Below are positions 57,652 through 64,000 of a stretch of 64,000 bases of DNA, piece by piece. The DNA is taken from positions 62,001 to 126,000 of the forward strand of contig NZ_JBNFTW010000013.1 in the NCBI RefSeq assembly GCF_049943955.1. Reading direction: 5' to 3'. A program made the translations under genes and the position numbers. The stretch's first letter is position 1. Each line of letters begins with the position of its first letter. The notes beneath the pieces are model-generated. The model did not search any database. It saw only the letters and a list, made by a program, of their open reading frames with translations, and was not told the DNA's origin. The stretch is from Desulfosporosinus sp049943955. Lineage in GTDB: Bacteria > Bacillota > Desulfitobacteriia > Desulfitobacteriales > Desulfitobacteriaceae.

Positions 57652-57853
57652 AGGACAAGCGCATGAAAAACCGCTGGATCAACAGGAAGTATTAAAGCAG
57701 CTTAAAGAAGTTGAGGAAAAGCTAATTGATCTTAAAGCTCGTTGGCCGTTTCACTCGGTGCAGCCGCGTATGGTAGCGGAACGAGAAGATCTGGAAGAAG
57801 AAAGAGACCGTTTGTTGGGTATCCTAAATGTATTGGGCGTTGTTCTGGATTAA
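57641..57853 (+). CDS. Small hypothetical helical protein
   Basis: 70 residues, almost all helical and charged (EVLKQLKEVEEKLIDLKARWP, REDLEEERDRLLGIL), suggesting a coiled coil. No Cys and no family recognised. The 11-base overlap with the ferredoxin gene points to coupled translation and a shared role. Confidence 0.6.
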   Translation: MADKGQAHEKPLDQQEVLKQLKEVEEKLIDLKARWPFHSVQPRMVAEREDLEEERDRLLGILNVLGVVLD

Positions 57854-57931
57854 TTTCTAATTCGAACAACAAGGCATTCTATTGCTTGAAACCAAGAGAT
57901 TAAATATTATCTGATAAAGCGAGGGAAAGTC

Positions 57932-58318
57932 ATGGATTTAAAGTATGAAGTTAAAACGAATAAACCTTTTCTGACAGCTGTGGAAGATTTGAAGAAAACA
58001 TTAAGCAATAATAGTTTCGGCGTTTTGTGGGAACTTGATTTTAAAGACAAATTAGCAGAAAAAGGGCTGGATTTTCAAGGCCACTTTAAGGTTTTGGAGG
58101 TCTGCAATCCCAAACAAGCAAAAGAAGTATTGGAGCTTCAGGTCGAAGTCGGATATTTTCTACCCTGTAAGGTGGTTGTTTACGAAAAAGAAGAAAGTGT
58201 GTATATGGGAATGATGCGTCCGACATCTTTGATCGGTATGATGGAACACAAACAATTGCTGAGCGTTGCACAACAGGTAGAGAGCGTGTTAAAGAAAGCC
58301 TTGGATGAGGCGATCTAA
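57932..58318 (+). CDS. DUF302 family protein
   Basis: 128 residues. The DUF302 core is seen in FGVLWELDFKDKLAEKGLDF, then VLEVCNPKQAKEVLE and VGYFLPCKVVVYEKEESVYMG. Two conserved Cys (EVCNP, LPCKV) are those typical of the family. DUF302 proteins are often next to sulfur and thiol genes in anaerobes, but their biochemistry is open. It ends the FmdB-ferredoxin unit, 78 bases after the helical protein gene. Confidence 0.85.
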   Translation: MDLKYEVKTNKPFLTAVEDLKKTLSNNSFGVLWELDFKDKLAEKGLDFQGHFKVLEVCNPKQAKEVLELQVEVGYFLPCKVVVYEKEESVYMGMMRPTSLIGMMEHKQLLSVAQQVESVLKKALDEAI

Positions 58319-58418
58319 TAATTAATCAAGGTGAGCACCATTTCAGGATACAATCTAAATTATCCTTGGGGCTGTATAAAAACTTAATTCTAAAAATCCA
58401 AAGTGGGTGCAAATAACC

Positions 58419-58466
58419 AAAGGCGTTCTCGCTTCACTAATAGTGGAGTGAGAACGCCTTTATTCA
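58419..58466 (+). terminator. Terminator after the DUF302 gene
   Basis: AAAGGCGTTCTC / GAGAACGCCTTT perfect 12-bp stem that continues through CTTCACTA / AGTGGAG. TATT tail. The remaining 58319-58619 sequence shows nothing else. Confidence 0.92.
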
Positions 58467-58619
58467 ATGGTTAGGCAAGTAAAGCTCATTTGCCGCTTGG
58501 TTCCTGCAGTCGTATCTCTTGTCAGGATATCTTGAAGCAATATTAAAAGTTGATAGTTAATTTGAGAAATTCGGGGAACACTTTCGCTATAAAGAAAATG
58601 ACTCAAGGAGGTTTAAAAC

Positions 58620-59510
58620 GTGTCTGAGGATCTTAATAATATCAAAGATCACTATGAACTTGCCATTATTGGATGCGGGCCGGCAGGGATGGCGGCAGCT
58701 CTTAACGCCAAAATAAGGAAACGAGATTTTATTTTGTTGGGCTCGGAATTCTGCAGTCCAAAGTTGTCTAAGGCCCCTCAAATTGACAATTGGCTCGGTT
58801 TTCCTGAAATTAGCGGCGAGGATTTAAGACAGCGGTTTCTAAATCATCTTAAGGAAAAGGACATATCTATTATTCCTTTTAAAGTTACAAGTATATATCC
58901 GGGCCCTCCTTTCACCGTCATTGGCAAGGAGAAATCCCTGGAAGCCGATGCTCTCATTCTGGCGACGGGAGTTTCGGCGAGCAAATTATTTCCTGGTGAA
59001 GCCGAATTGCTTGGTATGGGTGTTGGCTATTGTGCCACCTGTGACGGTCCCTTGTATAAAGACAAGAAGGCAGCGATTATTTCCTATAGTCATGAAGGTG
59101 AGGATGAGGCCAATTTTATGGCCGACATCTGTTCCCAAGTCTATTATATTCCTTATTACAGTGACGCCCCCTCCCTTGATTCCCGGGTTGAAGTTAAGAA
59201 GAGCAAGGTTGCGAGGATTGTGGGGAAAGAAAGGGTAGAACAGCTTGACCTTGGGGAGGAACAATTAACTGTTGACGGAGTATTCATCATCAGAGAAAAT
59301 CTTCCTGCCGAGCAGCTTATTTCAGGTCTGGAAATGGAAGACGGTGCTATTAAGGTAAATCACAAATTGGAAACTAGTTTTCCGGGATTATTTGCAGCCG
59401 GCGATTGCACGGGGCAACCCTATCAGTTAATTAAAGCTGCGGGAGAAGGCGGAACTGCAGCCCTTCAGGCGGTGAAATATCTGGATAGTTTTAAAGCTCC
59501 TAAACCCTAA
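58620..59510 (+). CDS. Thioredoxin reductase-like flavoprotein without NAD(P)H motifs (FFTR-like)
   Basis: 296 residues from GTG 58620 (AAGGAGG eight bases upstream). FAD site IIGCGPAGMAAAL (near 15), redox pair CATCDGP (near 139-142) and FAD-ribityl AAGDCTGQPYQL (near 263) are intact. The NADPH dinucleotide motif (GGGDSA in normal enzymes) is replaced by ISYSHEGE and the HRRD-type phosphate site by YYSD. Loss of both is the hallmark of ferredoxin-dependent or other pyridine-nucleotide-independent flavin thioredoxin reductases (FFTR, DDOR) in clostridia. Ferredoxin as donor is inferred. No trx gene adjoins. Confidence 0.88.
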   Translation: MSEDLNNIKDHYELAIIGCGPAGMAAALNAKIRKRDFILLGSEFCSPKLSKAPQIDNWLGFPEISGEDLRQRFLNHLKEKDISIIPFKVTSIYPGPPFTVIGKEKSLEADALILATGVSASKLFPGEAELLGMGVGYCATCDGPLYKDKKAAIISYSHEGEDEANFMADICSQVYYIPYYSDAPSLDSRVEVKKSKVARIVGKERVEQLDLGEEQLTVDGVFIIRENLPAEQLISGLEMEDGAIKVNHKLETSFPGLFAAGDCTGQPYQLIKAAGEGGTAALQAVKYLDSFKAPKP

Positions 59511-59623
59511 TCCTAAATTATTTTTCTTTCTGTGCTCGACCGCAAGGGGGACATAAAAAGTGAACCTCCCCTACCTACACTTCGTTAAGAACGAAAACAC
59601 TGTTTTCGTCGTAGAAAAATAAA

Positions 59624-59648
59624 AGGTAGGATTTTTAGTTTCCTACCT
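59624..59648 (-). terminator. Terminator of the hom-thrB operon
   Basis: AGGTAGGA / TCCTACCT with a nine-base loop. On the minus strand it is followed by TTTTATTTTT. Several other inverted repeats (59581-59609, 59680-59741) fill the 250-base convergent gap. Confidence 0.75.
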
Positions 59649-59760
59649 AATAAGGGTTTGTTCTTCTATTTCCAACCTGCCGCTTCGTCTGAGTCGAACA
59701 AGTGCGAAGACAGTATCCTCGAGCGTCAGGTTTTCTTAATTCGGAGTGTCACAAAATTCT

Positions 59761-60657
59761 TCATTCGTCTGAAGAGACGGCTCCGCAGTGATCAACATCA
59801 AGTATGATGGCCTGGGACTCAACCCCAAATTGCTTCATAGTCGTCAGCATGGACTGGCAAACTGCTTTCTGGGAGGATTCCTGAATTAAGGCAATTAGCG
59901 TAGGGCCTGAACCGCTCAGAGCCGTTCCATAGGCTCCGGCTTGTTCAGCAGCCTTCAGCGTTTCAAACATCCCTGGAATAAGGGCCGAACGTTTATTTTG
60001 ATGAAGCATGTCGCGCATTCCCTCTTTCAAGAGGAGATAATCTTCACGAATGAAGGCGTCAATTAATAATCCTGCATGGGAGATATTAAATACAGCCTCT
60101 TGACGAGATACATCGGGAGGTAAAATGCCTCTGGCTTTTTCCGTTTTTAGGCGCAGGTTAGGAATAAGAACCACTGCCCTAAGATTTGTCCCCTGTCCTA
60201 AAACTCTAGGCAGAACTCCATCACCTGTAGAAACAGCTAAAGTGATTCCTCCATATAAGGCCGGTGTGACGTTATCAGGATGTCCTTCAAGAGTATTGGC
60301 CATTTGCAGCAGTTCTAATTTTGCTAAAGGGGTCCCAGCCAAAATATTAGCTGCCACAAGTCCGCCCACAATGGCGGCAGAGCTGCTGCCGAGACCGCGG
60401 GCCGGAGGAATATGATTTTCCAGTGTCAGGGCAATCGTCGGAATGGGATAATTAATTTGCTCCCAGAGGTAGCACATGGTTCGCCAGACAAGGTTGCTCT
60501 CGTCAGTTGATATACCTTCCTTATAGGTTCCTGTTAACGAGATTTGGAAGGGGCGGTTCACATCAATTTTAATTGAGTTGTATAGTTGAAGGGCCAGGCC
60601 AAGACAGTCAAAACCGGGTCCAAGATTGGCGGAGGTAGCAGGGATTTTTACGATCAT
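59761..60657 (-). CDS. thrB: Homoserine kinase
   Basis: 298 residues of the GHMP kinase family. The N-terminal VKIPATSANLGPGFDCLGLAL is diagnostic, as is the ATP loop PPARGLGSSSAAIVGGL near 90 and the late GAYGTALSGSGPTLIAL. It phosphorylates homoserine in threonine synthesis. Its start overlaps the hom stop in ATGA, so the two are translated together. No thrC follows. Confidence 0.96.
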   Translation of the reverse strand: MIVKIPATSANLGPGFDCLGLALQLYNSIKIDVNRPFQISLTGTYKEGISTDESNLVWRTMCYLWEQINYPIPTIALTLENHIPPARGLGSSSAAIVGGLVAANILAGTPLAKLELLQMANTLEGHPDNVTPALYGGITLAVSTGDGVLPRVLGQGTNLRAVVLIPNLRLKTEKARGILPPDVSRQEAVFNISHAGLLIDAFIREDYLLLKEGMRDMLHQNKRSALIPGMFETLKAAEQAGAYGTALSGSGPTLIALIQESSQKAVCQSMLTTMKQFGVESQAIILDVDHCGAVSSDE

Positions 60658-61949
60658 GAGTTTGACTCCTCCCCTTTTTCAAAGCGTATTACGTTGTGAA
60701 TCATGAGAACTTTACTATACGCTCGAACTGAGTCCAGAGCTTCTTGAAGCGCGCCTTCGCGGCAGGGGTGCGTTACTAGTACGATTTCGGCTTGCTGTTC
60801 GCCGCGGGGTTTTTGGATAATAGAAGCAAAGCTGATGTTTGCTTCCGCAAAGAGGAGCGCCAAAGTGGCAAGGACGCGAGGTTCATCTTTCACGAGAAGA
60901 CGGATATAAAAGGCAGTGAAAAATTCCGAGGAGGCTTTGATTCCGAGATCACGATAACAGGTGCAGTTAATCATCGACGTGGAGTTAGACTGGATGTTGC
61001 GAATGACACGAATGATATCAGAAACTACGGCACTGCCGGTGGGCAGTGATCCTGCCCCCCGGCCATAAAACATGGTTTCTCCCACAGCATCCCCTACAAC
61101 ATAAATGGCATTATAGACACCATTTACGGAAGCCAGGGGATGGTTCATGGGCAAAATTGCCGGATGAACACGAACTTCGATGCCTTCTTCGTGATGTTTT
61201 GCGATAGCTAGTAATTTGATGGTACATCCGAGTTCCGCCGCATAGGCTAAATCTTCACGTGTGATTTTGGAGATGCCTTCCACAAAAACGTCCTTGAGGG
61301 TAACCCGTGAATTAAAGGCAATGGAGGCAAGGATGGACAGCTTTCGTGCTGCATCTAAACCGTCGACATCGGCCGCAGGGTTAGCTTCAGCATAACCTAA
61401 GCTTTGAGCTTCAGCCAATACTTCAAAATAATCCCGTCCCTGTTCTGCCATAGCAGACAGGATATAGTTGGTCGTTCCGTTAATGATTCCGATTAAAGCC
61501 GAGATTCGATTAGCAGCCAGAGCGTGTTTAAGGGCAGCAATGATAGGGATTCCGCCGGCGACACTTGCTTCAAAATAGAGGTCTTTACCAGCCGTATTGG
61601 CAGCGTCCAGGAGTTCTTGTCCATGGAGAGCCAATAAGTCTTTATTCGCCGTAACCACGTGTTTCCCTTGGCGCAGCGCTTCTAATATATAAGAACGAGC
61701 GGGTTCAATTCCTCCAATAACTTCAACAATAATATCAATCTCTGGGTCCTGGAGGATATCATTGGCTTGGTCTGTAAGGAGAAACTTTCCTTGAATGTTT
61801 CGGGGAAGTTCGGGATTGCGGACAAGAATCTTTTTTATCTGAATTTCACTTTGAGTTCTCGTTTGTATGTCTTCGGCATTTTGCTGTAATATGCTGACTA
61901 CGCCACTACCAACGGTTCCAAGACCTAAAAGTCCAATGTTAATAGGCAT
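60654..61949 (-). CDS. hom: Homoserine dehydrogenase with ACT domain
   Basis: 431 residues. NAD(P)-binding GLLGLGTVGSGVV at the N-terminus, catalytic-domain segments GGIEPARSYI, VTANKDLLA and DVDGLDAARK, and a C-terminal ACT domain (about 350-425) that usually confers threonine inhibition. It reduces aspartate semialdehyde to homoserine. First gene of the hom-thrB operon, divergent from the riboswitch-controlled ilvE. Confidence 0.96.
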   Translation of the reverse strand: MPINIGLLGLGTVGSGVVSILQQNAEDIQTRTQSEIQIKKILVRNPELPRNIQGKFLLTDQANDILQDPEIDIIVEVIGGIEPARSYILEALRQGKHVVTANKDLLALHGQELLDAANTAGKDLYFEASVAGGIPIIAALKHALAANRISALIGIINGTTNYILSAMAEQGRDYFEVLAEAQSLGYAEANPAADVDGLDAARKLSILASIAFNSRVTLKDVFVEGISKITREDLAYAAELGCTIKLLAIAKHHEEGIEVRVHPAILPMNHPLASVNGVYNAIYVVGDAVGETMFYGRGAGSLPTGSAVVSDIIRVIRNIQSNSTSMINCTCYRDLGIKASSEFFTAFYIRLLVKDEPRVLATLALLFAEANISFASIIQKPRGEQQAEIVLVTHPCREGALQEALDSVRAYSKVLMIHNVIRFEKGEESNS

Positions 61950-62065
61950 CTTTGGCAGCTCCTCTCGATAAAAACAAATGTATTGTAATAGTGGACATTA
62001 TACCGCTAACTATCAAGTTTTGACAAGGCATCTGGTGAATTAATATGAATTTCATGGAAAAAGGG

Positions 62066-62094
62066 TTGACACTGAGGAATGTATTCTGTATCAT
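62066..62094 (+). promoter_or_regulatory. Sigma-A promoter of ilvE
   Basis: TTGACA, 17-base spacer, TATCAT, just upstream of the riboswitch. Confidence 0.8.
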
Positions 62095-62109
62095 ATACAC
62101 AACGTCAGC

Positions 62110-62213
62110 AATACAAATGTCTTATAACAGAGGAGGAAGTGTATCTAGGGTTCCGGGGGCAACCTGTCTGGTCCAAGCGATACAGAATCCAATTACGGAT
62201 TTACACCGTGGGT
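62110..62213 (+). ncRNA. ykkC-class riboswitch, probably ppGpp (subtype 2a)
   Basis: The conserved ykkC core is present: GTATCTAGGGTTCCG, then CCTGTCTGGTCCAAGCGATACAG, then TTACGGATTTACACCGTGGG. Subtype cannot be fixed by eye. Location before branched-chain amino acid genes is the hallmark of the ppGpp subtype, whereas guanidine and PRPP switches sit before transporters/carboxylases and purine genes. A terminator follows directly. Confidence 0.85.
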
Positions 62214-62216
62214 AGA

Positions 62217-62267
62217 AAAAACCCAAGCGGAAAGTTCCACGTTGCTAGGGACTGGGCTTGGGTTTTT
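62217..62267 (+). terminator. Riboswitch-controlled terminator of ilvE
   Basis: AAAAACCCAAGC / GCTTGGGTTTTT, 12-bp stem around a 27-base loop, overlapping the end of the aptamer (CCGTGGGT), which allows mutually exclusive pairing. Confidence 0.85.
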
Positions 62268-62314
62268 GAGTTGTCTGAATTATTACGGATTTTTAATAGA
62301 AAGGGGTTAATCTG

Positions 62315-63214
62315 ATGGGGCTCGTAATTTACTGTAAAGGGGCTTTCGTTTCTGAAGAAGAGGCAAAAGTATCAATTTTTGATCATGGTTTTTTATATGG
62401 AGACGGAATTTTTGAAGGAATTCGCGCTTATCATGGCCGGGTTTTTAAATTAGATAAGCATTTAAAACGCCTCTATGAATCGGCGAAGTCGATTCATTTA
62501 GCGATTGGGATATCGAAGGATGAAATGCAGGAGATTGTCTTGGAAACATTACGCAGAAATGGGTTAAGAGATGCTTATATTCGTTTAGTTGTTTCCCGTG
62601 GCAAAGGGGATTTGGGACTCGATCCTAATAACTGTCCCCAAGCCTCTATCTTTTGTATAGCAGATCAAATAAAAATCTTTGAGCCGATTAAATACGAGCG
62701 GGGATTGGAAGTCAAAACCGCTGCCACCCGAAGAAATAATCCTGATTCTTTAAACCCTAGAATTAAATCTCTCAACTATTTGAATAATATTCTTGCCAAA
62801 ATCGAAGCCAATCAAGCGGGAGTTGTGGAAGCAATCATGTTGACTCAAGATGGCTACGTTGCCGAAGGAACTTCAGACAATATTTTTATTGTGCGCAACG
62901 GAGTACTGATAACTCCCCCTTTATCTGCGGGGGTTTTGGAAGGTATAACCAGGAATTCGGTTCTGGAGCTTGCTCGTGAATTGGGGATTAGGACGTCTGA
63001 AGAATTATTTACCCGTCACGATCTCTATACTGCCAGTGAGTGCTTTTTAACGGGTACAGCGGCTGAACTTATCCCCGTAGTTAATGTCGATGGCAGGGAC
63101 ATTGACAATGGAGTTCCTGGAGAAGTTTTCCGAAAACTTCTCGCTGCCTTTAGGGCTTTAACTCTTGTCAACGGTCCTGAAATTTATAAAGCGCAGAGCG
63201 CAACGGCCAGATAA
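62315..63214 (+). CDS. ilvE: Branched-chain amino acid aminotransferase
   Basis: 299 residues, fold-type IV PLP enzyme, with FDHGFLYGDGIFEGIRAY near 24-41, the PLP lysine in NPRIKSLNYLNNI near 152 and EGTSDNIFIV near 190. It interconverts leucine, isoleucine and valine with their 2-oxoacids and here serves synthesis. AAAGGGG precedes the ATG. It lies 19 bases before ilvB; the pair is controlled by the leader riboswitch. Confidence 0.93.
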   Translation: MGLVIYCKGAFVSEEEAKVSIFDHGFLYGDGIFEGIRAYHGRVFKLDKHLKRLYESAKSIHLAIGISKDEMQEIVLETLRRNGLRDAYIRLVVSRGKGDLGLDPNNCPQASIFCIADQIKIFEPIKYERGLEVKTAATRRNNPDSLNPRIKSLNYLNNILAKIEANQAGVVEAIMLTQDGYVAEGTSDNIFIVRNGVLITPPLSAGVLEGITRNSVLELARELGIRTSEELFTRHDLYTASECFLTGTAAELIPVVNVDGRDIDNGVPGEVFRKLLAAFRALTLVNGPEIYKAQSATAR

Positions 63215-63233
63215 TAGAGGAGGGAAATGAAAT

Positions 63234-64000
63234 ATGAGTGAAGAAAAGAAGGGATTAAGTGGAGCAAAACTATTATTAAACGCCTTACAAGAGGAAGGTG
63301 TGGACATTATTTTTGGCTATCCTGGCGGAGTATTGCTTCCTCTATATGACGCTATGCTGGATACTCCCATTCGCCATGTCTTAGGACGCCATGAGCAAGG
63401 AGTCGTTTTTGCTGCTGACGGGTACGCACGAGTCAGCGGTAAAGTAGGCGTATGCCTGGCGACGTCAGGCCCCGGGGCTACAAATCTGGTAACCGGTATA
63501 ACCAATGCCTATTCTGATTCTATTCCCCTTGTGGTTTTAACAGGTCAAGTGCCAACAAGTTCCCTTGGATCGGATTCCTTTCAGGAAGTCGATATTATTG
63601 GCATTACAATGCCGATAACAAAGCATTCTTATATCGTTAAAGATCCTCGCGACCTTCCCAGAGTAGTTAAAGAAGCCTTCTTTCTTGCTCGAACCGGAAG
63701 ACCGGGTCCTGTTGTAATTGATCTGCCAAAGGATGTTTTAGCCCAGGAAAATGTTGAACCTTTTCCCAGTGATATGAAGCTTAAAGGGTATAAAGTCTTT
63801 GGCCGGGGCAATAACAGTAAAATCGAAGAGGTAGCTCAAGCACTTTCCGAAGCGCGAAAGCCTGTTCTTTATGCTGGCGGGGGAGTTGTGACAGCAAACG
63901 CCGAAGGAGTCCTGCGTCAATTTGCTGAACGGGCGAATTTACCCGTTGTCACCACGTTAATGGGGATCGGCAGCCTTCCTTACGGTCATCCTAATCTTTT
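63234..64000 (+). CDS. ilvB: Acetolactate synthase large subunit (3' end outside window)
   Basis: The frame from ATG 63234 (GGAGGG upstream) is open to the window end, giving the first 255 residues: the TPP pyrimidine domain and the start of the central domain. FGYPGGVLLPLYDAM near 27, the catalytic Glu in GRHEQGVVFAADGYAR near 50 and TSGPGATNLVTG near 78 are diagnostic. It joins two pyruvates, or pyruvate and 2-oxobutyrate, in branched-chain amino acid synthesis. The remaining domains and any ilvN lie beyond. Confidence 0.95.
   Translation, partial: MSEEKKGLSGAKLLLNALQEEGVDIIFGYPGGVLLPLYDAMLDTPIRHVLGRHEQGVVFAADGYARVSGKVGVCLATSGPGATNLVTGITNAYSDSIPLVVLTGQVPTSSLGSDSFQEVDIIGITMPITKHSYIVKDPRDLPRVVKEAFFLARTGRPGPVVIDLPKDVLAQENVEPFPSDMKLKGYKVFGRGNNSKIEEVAQALSEARKPVLYAGGGVVTANAEGVLRQFAERANLPVVTTLMGIGSLPYGHPNL

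Noticed and set aside
62079..62315. 78-codon plus-strand open frame before ilvE
   Set aside because: It runs through the riboswitch aptamer and terminator; not a gene.
1..64000. CRISPR arrays, tRNA or rRNA genes, intact insertion sequences
   Set aside because: None was recognised; the only repeats are the three dispersed structured copies and local inverted repeats.

Overview
The window comes from a low-to-mid GC, endospore-forming, anaerobic Firmicute of the Desulfosporosinus/Desulfitobacterium type (Peptococcaceae sensu lato). The inference rests on an almost complete set of core sporulation genes (spoIVB end, spo0A, spoIIM, dacF, spoIIAA-AB-sigF, spoVAC-VAD-VAE-VAF, ytaF) combined with ferredoxin-dependent 2-oxoacid oxidation, multiheme cytochromes, a molybdopterin sulfur-type oxidoreductase, a Rieske/cytochrome b complex and a gene that reads through UGA as selenocysteine. 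No rRNA, tRNA, CRISPR array, prophage or intact transposase was seen.

Layout. 1-3.4 kb: end of spoIVB, spo0A and an orphan membrane histidine kinase bracketed by a duplicated spo0A 3' end plus terminator. 3.5-9.3 kb: a sigma-54 activator (BkdR type), a perfect -24/-12 promoter, leucine dehydrogenase and a four-subunit branched-chain 2-oxoacid:ferredoxin oxidoreductase. 9.5-18 kb: nudix hydrolase, PHP/EndoQ-like protein, spoIIM, ald, yqzK-like, xerD, deoB, pdp and a CoA-binding protein. 18.2-24.7 kb: dacF, then spoIIAA-AB-sigF on the opposite strand, then spoVAC-AD-AE-AF. 24.7-29.6 kb: three overlapping genes of the acyl-CoA dehydratase activase type, then lysA behind a lysine riboswitch. 29.6-45 kb: mostly housekeeping (LCP protein, DHH-CBS-nucleotidyltransferase fusion, M50 protease, trpS, scpA, scpB, thpR, ABC-F, ytaF, coaE, lytic transglycosylase, CsoR-family repressor, DUF134/NifX-like/Mrp group). 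45-46.4 kb: variant NifU-like scaffold and a cysteine-rich MerR regulator.

46.4-55.7 kb is the most distinctive region: one long operon of a triheme membrane protein, two half-size YeeE/YedE (thiosulfate transporter family) proteins, a Tat-exported molybdopterin oxidoreductase, its four-cluster Fe-S subunit, an NrfD-type membrane subunit, a Rieske protein, cytochrome b6, a subunit-IV-like protein and a multiheme cytochrome c. The second YeeE/YedE gene has an in-frame UGA exactly where the family has its conserved Cys, followed by a stem-loop whose apical GGU lies at the same distance from UGA as in the E. coli fdhF SECIS. It is therefore read as a selenoprotein rather than a broken gene. The likely role of the operon is uptake and respiratory turnover of thiosulfate, polysulfide or tetrathionate.

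55.7-64 kb: AraC-type regulator, an operon of FmdB-like protein, ferredoxin, small protein and DUF302 protein, a thioredoxin-reductase-like flavoprotein that has lost its NAD(P)H motifs, thrB and hom on the minus strand, and ilvE-ilvB behind a ykkC-class (probably ppGpp) riboswitch. Strong sigma-A promoters followed immediately by C-run/G-run palindromes of the CsoR/CstR operator type precede both the selenoprotein operon and the FmdB operon, and the window encodes a CsoR-family protein with a Cys-Tyr-Cys instead of Cys-His-Cys signature. These pieces suggest a sulfur- or persulfide-responsive regulon. A dispersed structured repeat of about 105-185 bp (12.0, 46.4 and 55.76 kb) flanks the sulfur operon on both sides.
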